Below, one piece after another: positions 5,901 to 9,123 of a stretch of 9,123 nt of DNA (the first letter of the stretch is position 1; the number at the start of each line of letters is the position of its first letter). The DNA is taken from positions 1-9,123 of the forward strand of contig JACRAG010000159.1 in NCBI GenBank assembly GCA_016213455.1, in the 5' to 3' direction. This DNA is from Anaerolineae bacterium. GTDB lineage: Bacteria > Chloroflexota > Anaerolineae > Anaerolineales > Anaerolineaceae. The position numbers were made by a program, and so were the translations under genes. The notes beneath the pieces were generated by a model, which saw only the letters and a list, made by a program, of their open reading frames with translations, was not told where the DNA came from and searched no databases.

Positions 5901-6839
5901 CTATCCTTTGACGGCGCCTTCCACCATCGCCTTGAAGAAAGTGCGACGGGTGAAGAGGAACAGGATGATGATCGGCGCGGCGATCAGCAAACAGGCTGCG
6001 GCAATGACCTGCAGGTTGATGATGTTCTGACTGAGGAAGTCATACAAACCAAACATGGCGGGCTTGTATTCATTCTTGTTGACCAGCAGGTAGGCGACGA
6101 TGAATTCATTCCAGACGCCGATGAAGGTCATCAGGAAGACGGAAGCCAGGCCCGGCATGGCCAGCGGCATGACGATGCGCGCCAGCGCGCCCAGGGGCGT
6201 GCAGCCGTCGATCAAGGCGGATTCTTCCAGGTCACGCGGAATGGCGTCGAAGAAACCTTTGACAATCCACACGCTGATGGGCAGGAAGAAACCGATGTAG
6301 GTGAAGACCAGGAAGAGCCGGTCATTGTAAAAGGGCAGCGTTTTGCGCAAGATGATGCCCATCTGGTAAAGGGCCAGCAGGTTGGTCAACAACGGCACAC
6401 CGGTGACCGCCATGATGCCTGCCATGAGCGCATTGTGCCCGCGGAATTTGTAACGTGAGAAGGCAAAGCCGGACAGACTGGCCAAGAAAGCCACAATGAA
6501 CGAGGTGACGGTGGCATAAAAGATCGTGTTCGGGATGTAGATCTTGAACATCTTCCCGGTCAGTTCAAACCCCAGCAAGGCTTTGTCGGAAGGCTTGGGA
6601 ACCAGCACACGTTCGTACCCTTCCGTGGCCCACCGGCAGGCCGACCAGTCCAATTTGCTGGTTTCGGTGTCGCAGGGGAACAGGACCGGGGGCTTGCGGG
6701 TGATGTCCGCCTGTTTTTTGAAGGAGATGATGACGGTCGTCAGGATCGGGACGATCACGAGGATGCAAACGATGATCAAGGCGATGCTGACCAGGGAGGA
6801 TTCCAGGCCGCGCTGTGAGCGATGGGAGATGAGTCTCAT
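5901..6839 (-). CDS. Carbohydrate ABC transporter permease, MalG/UgpE type
   Basis: A 312-aa inner-membrane subunit of a CUT1 sugar importer that pairs with the permease encoded just upstream. A first helix lies at about 15-40. A periplasmic loop with two cysteines (C56, C68) follows, then helices at about 103-128, 136-160, 175-195, 232-253 and 280-297. The EAA loop contacting the ATPase is at 203-230 (EESALIDGCTPLG, then a MPLAMPG end). The C-terminal FKAMVEGAVKG is typical of MalG relatives. I place the start at 6839 because AAAGGAG lies 11 nt upstream, a spacing like that of the other permease gene. The earlier in-frame ATG at 6860 has no ribosome site and would overlap the upstream gene by 17 nt; if used, the protein is 319 aa. 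The upstream stop is only 4 nt away, so translation is probably coupled. Confidence 0.95.
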   Translation of the reverse strand: MRLISHRSQRGLESSLVSIALIIVCILVIVPILTTVIISFKKQADITRKPPVLFPCDTETSKLDWSACRWATEGYERVLVPKPSDKALLGFELTGKMFKIYIPNTIFYATVTSFIVAFLASLSGFAFSRYKFRGHNALMAGIMAVTGVPLLTNLLALYQMGIILRKTLPFYNDRLFLVFTYIGFFLPISVWIVKGFFDAIPRDLEESALIDGCTPLGALARIVMPLAMPGLASVFLMTFIGVWNEFIVAYLLVNKNEYKPAMFGLYDFLSQNIINLQVIAAACLLIAAPIIILFLFTRRTFFKAMVEGAVKG

Positions 6840-6843
6840 GGGC

Positions 6844-7788
6844 TTACCGGCTCCTTTCATTCACCCGGGTGATGCGCAAGACGCTGAAGATTAAGATCCA
6901 GTTGACGATGGCGATCAATAAAGCCAGGGCAGCTGCACGGCCAAAAGCCAGCTGGGTCCAGCCAATGTTATAGAGCAGGAAACTCAATACATAGGTGGTT
7001 GTGCCCGGTCCACCGCCGGTGAGGCTGAAGACCATGCCCACGCCGTTCATGCCGCCCAGGGTCAGGTTGAACAGGGCGACCACCATGGCGGGGAGGATCA
7101 ATGGAATGGTGATGTAGCGGTTGATCTGCCAGCCGCCGGCGCCGTCGATGCGGGCGCTTTCCAGCACTTCACCGGGGACGGTTTGCAGTGCAGCCAAAAT
7201 CAGCAGGGTGACAAAAGGTAAAGCGCGCCAGGTCGCCGCCAGAATCAGGAAAACCATGGCGGGGGAGGGGGGGAAGGGAAAATTACCGATCCAGGGGTCA
7301 GGACGCGCCGCGGTCAAAACGGAGAGGCCGTTTGGTGGAAACAGATTGGGGTTCTGCAGGATGCCGGAAAGCAGGCCGTATTCCGGAGCGACCAGCAGGC
7401 GAAAAACCAGGCCGGCGATGATGTCTGCGATAATCCAGGGGACGAAAAGCAGGGTCAGGTAGAACCCGGAAAACAAAACATTGCGCTTCAAGAGGAGCGC
7501 AATGATAAATGCGAGGATCAGGGTCAGGGCTGAATAGCCCACCAAAAAGATGATGGTGTGGCCGATGCTTTCTTTAAACAGCGCAGTGGAGAACAAACGG
7601 GTGAAATTGTTGGTCCCCACAAATTTCCAGCCCTCGGGAGTGCGTTCCTGCAGGCTGAGCCAGGCCGTGTACAGGGCCGGGTACACTTGAATGGCCAGCA
7701 AAACAACGATGGTTGGCACGATCAGCCAGAAAGGTAAAGATTTCCGGAAGTCAAACCTTGGTGCCCGGGCATAGGAATTTGTTTGCAT
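6844..7788 (-). CDS. Carbohydrate ABC transporter permease, MalF/UgpA type
   Basis: A 314-aa inner-membrane subunit of a CUT1 importer that receives the sugar from the binding protein encoded upstream. Hydrophobic helices lie at about 19-36, 77-100, 108-130, 176-200, 227-246 and 282-305. The EAA loop is at 207-233 (EVLESARIDGAGGW, then IPLILPA), with the conserved glycine at G217. SLTGGGPGTTT (255-265) is the usual MalF-family periplasmic turn. Between helices 3 and 4 there is a proline-rich insertion of about 40 residues (134-175). Start at 7788 follows GGGAGG with a long 12-nt spacer; no other ATG lies nearby. It is separated from the binding-protein gene by 170 bp that include a strong stem-loop. 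No ATPase gene accompanies it, so the complex probably borrows a shared MsmK/MalK-type ATPase encoded elsewhere. Confidence 0.95.
   Translation of the reverse strand: MQTNSYARAPRFDFRKSLPFWLIVPTIVVLLAIQVYPALYTAWLSLQERTPEGWKFVGTNNFTRLFSTALFKESIGHTIIFLVGYSALTLILAFIIALLLKRNVLFSGFYLTLLFVPWIIADIIAGLVFRLLVAPEYGLLSGILQNPNLFPPNGLSVLTAARPDPWIGNFPFPPSPAMVFLILAATWRALPFVTLLILAALQTVPGEVLESARIDGAGGWQINRYITIPLILPAMVVALFNLTLGGMNGVGMVFSLTGGGPGTTTYVLSFLLYNIGWTQLAFGRAAALALLIAIVNWILIFSVLRITRVNERSR
6851..6857 (-). promoter_or_regulatory. Ribosome binding site favouring the second permease start
   Basis: AAAGGAG on the minus strand, inside the 3' end of the upstream permease gene, lies 11 nt before the ATG at 6839. 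The alternative ATG at 6860 overlaps the upstream coding region and has no such site. Confidence 0.55.
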
Positions 7789-7881
7789 ATGCTGATCAAC
7801 CCTCCCAAGAGCAGTACAGGTCAGAATAAGGTGATAAATTGTGGGTGGAATGAAGAATTTGATGCGTGTCTGGGAAATTTT

Positions 7882-7923
7882 TTCGTAAAGTGAGAGGGAG
7901 CGAACTCCCTCTCACCTTACGAA
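7882..7923 (-). promoter_or_regulatory. Long intercistronic stem-loop between binding-protein and permease genes
   Basis: On the minus strand, a 17-bp stem (CGTAAGGTGAGAGGGAG with CTCCCTCTCACTTTACG, one G-U pair) closes on a TTCG tetraloop and can be extended by two T-A pairs. It lies 35 nt after the binding-protein stop. AAAAAATTT, not a T-run, follows, so it is poor as an intrinsic terminator on either strand. The setting matches the stem-loops after binding-protein genes in other sugar operons (for example malE-malF), where they stabilise the upstream message; that role is inferred here. Confidence 0.8.
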
Positions 7924-7958
7924 TGCTTCAATGATTGTCTGGAAGACCGGTAACGGAA

Positions 7959-9123
7959 TTAGTTACCTTTATTATATTCCTCTTCGGCCTTTTTCAGCTC
8001 GGTGAGGATGTCAGCGGAGGGGTCTTCCTTGATCAGTTTGTAATAGACGTTGGTCACGATGACCGCGGCGTCTTCGGGGCGCTGCAGCGAGCCATCAACC
8101 GGCGAGCAGGAGCTGGCGCCGACGGCTTTGGCAGCCTGCTGGTAGAAGGTGGACTGGAAGGAGGGGTGATCCAGGACGGATTTGATCGCGGGGAAACCGC
8201 CGCCCAATACAACGTATTCGGCGTTGTTGTCCATGTTGCCCATGATCCAGTTGATGTAATCATACGCCGCTTCAACGTTCTTGGCGCCGGTGGGGATGCC
8301 GAAGCCGCCAACACCGACGTTGCAGCCCGGGGTCTTGCCTTCGGGGGCGAAACCAGGAGCGAGGAAGACGTCGCCGGCTTCGATCGCGTCGATCATGTCA
8401 TCCGCGCTGGCCTTCGCATAAGCGGTGCCATCCGGGGCGGTCAAGGGGTTCATGTAGCGGTAGCCGAACAGGCCGGTCGGGATGGCGCCAGCCGAGGAAT
8501 CTTTGAAGGCTTCTTCTTCCTGGAAACCACCAGCCCAGGCGACTTCGGGGACGTAGCCCTTGGCAACGATGTCGCGCAGGAAGGTGATGGCTGCAACGTT
8601 CTCGGGCGAGCTCAGGTAGAGGTTGCCCTTGCCGTCGTCATAGGTGCCGCCGAAGGATTTGGTGATATCCCAGTAAGCGCGGCCAAAACCGTTGCCGTTG
8701 AAGGCGGTCGATCCGAAGAAGGTGATGGCGTACTTGCCTTCGCCCTTGAGGCGCTCGGCTTCGGTCATGAATTCTTCGGGGGTCTTCGGGTAGCCGTTGG
8801 GATAGCGGTCGGCCCACACGTAGGTCACATTGGGGTACTCGGCGATGGGGATGCACAGCAGTTTGCCGTCGATGGTGCAGGCGGCGAGGGCGCTCGGGTC
8901 GAGCTCTGCGTACCAGGACTGCTGTTTGGCCCATTCGCTCAGGTCCTGCAGGACGCCGTTCTGGGCGTAGGTCAGGTTGCGACCGGTGGCGATCAAGTCA
9001 GGAACGTCGCCGCCAGCGATAACAGCAGAGGTCAACTCGGGGCCGATCTTATCGAAGGCTTTGAACTGGTTTACCCAGTTCCATTTGCCGGCGAAGGCTT
9101 CGTTAAAGGCCGGGATGGATTTG
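7959..9123 (-). CDS. Extracellular sugar-binding protein of ABC importer (partial, N-terminus beyond window)
   Basis: A MalE-type (family 1) solute-binding protein that captures the substrate outside the membrane and feeds the two permeases. 387 C-terminal residues are visible; the frame is open past the TTG at 9035 to the right edge, so that TTG is not the real start. The signal peptide or lipobox and perhaps 50-80 residues are missing. Family signs: SAVIAGGDVPDLIA (32-45), LQDLSEWAK (58-66), PKTPEEFMTEAERLK (112-126), VAAITFLRDIV (176-186), AAYDYINWIMG (285-295) and GGGFPAIKSVL (307-317). Four cysteines (C82, C90, C267, C339 of the fragment) are unusual for such a protein and might form disulfides. 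It is the first visible gene of the sugar-import unit; the promoter is outside the window. Substrate cannot be told from the sequence. Confidence 0.93.
   Translation of the reverse strand, partial: KSIPAFNEAFAGKWNWVNQFKAFDKIGPELTSAVIAGGDVPDLIATGRNLTYAQNGVLQDLSEWAKQQSWYAELDPSALAACTIDGKLLCIPIAEYPNVTYVWADRYPNGYPKTPEEFMTEAERLKGEGKYAITFFGSTAFNGNGFGRAYWDITKSFGGTYDDGKGNLYLSSPENVAAITFLRDIVAKGYVPEVAWAGGFQEEEAFKDSSAGAIPTGLFGYRYMNPLTAPDGTAYAKASADDMIDAIEAGDVFLAPGFAPEGKTPGCNVGVGGFGIPTGAKNVEAAYDYINWIMGNMDNNAEYVVLGGGFPAIKSVLDHPSFQSTFYQQAAKAVGASSCSPVDGSLQRPEDAAVIVTNVYYKLIKEDPSADILTELKKAEEEYNKGN

Noticed and set aside
5814..6458. 214-residue plus-strand open frame rich in Asp/Glu/Gln
   Set aside because: The composition is what results from reading a membrane-protein gene backwards; it is a shadow of the second permease and the URO-D start.

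Overview
The window is a bacterial chromosome segment in which every convincing gene lies on the minus strand, so transcription runs from high to low coordinates. Two unrelated import systems sit end to end. Composition is moderately GC-rich in the genes, with an AT-rich promoter region near 3300. The gene mix suggests an anaerobic bacterium, possibly Chloroflexota (Anaerolineae-like): a carbohydrate ABC importer without its own ATPase, two diverged uroporphyrinogen-decarboxylase (URO-D) family proteins, and an ECF transporter with a double-ATPase fusion. That placement is inference from gene content only; there is no rRNA or phylogenetic marker here.

Right-hand unit (9123 to about 3417, minus strand): an extracellular solute-binding protein whose N-terminus lies outside the window, a strong stem-loop, two MalF/MalG-type permeases (4 nt apart), and a first URO-D-family gene (10 nt after the second permease). 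An intrinsic terminator follows, then a second, dissimilar URO-D-family gene with its own terminator at 3426-3450. The likely logic is uptake of a sugar or sugar-like compound, with the URO-D proteins acting on the imported compound or a methyl/methoxy group. The substrate cannot be read from the sequence.

Middle (3037-3476): the only long gene-free stretch. It holds a sigma70-like promoter with a perfect TATAAT, a dyad across the expected transcription start, and a leader of roughly 290 nt with hairpins and an orphan perfect Shine-Dalgarno sequence. It matches no riboswitch class that I can recognise.

Left-hand unit (3036 to 1, minus strand): a complete energy-coupling factor (ECF) vitamin/micronutrient transporter in the order S component, fused EcfA-EcfA ATPase, EcfT (cut off by the window edge). 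A perfect 12-bp GC-rich stem-loop separates S from the ATPase, and the ATPase and EcfT overlap by ATGA. The transported micronutrient is unknown.

I see no mobile elements, CRISPR arrays, tRNA or rRNA genes. The most interesting items are the unassigned ECF leader/operator region, the intercistronic stem-loops, and the pair of URO-D proteins beside a sugar importer.
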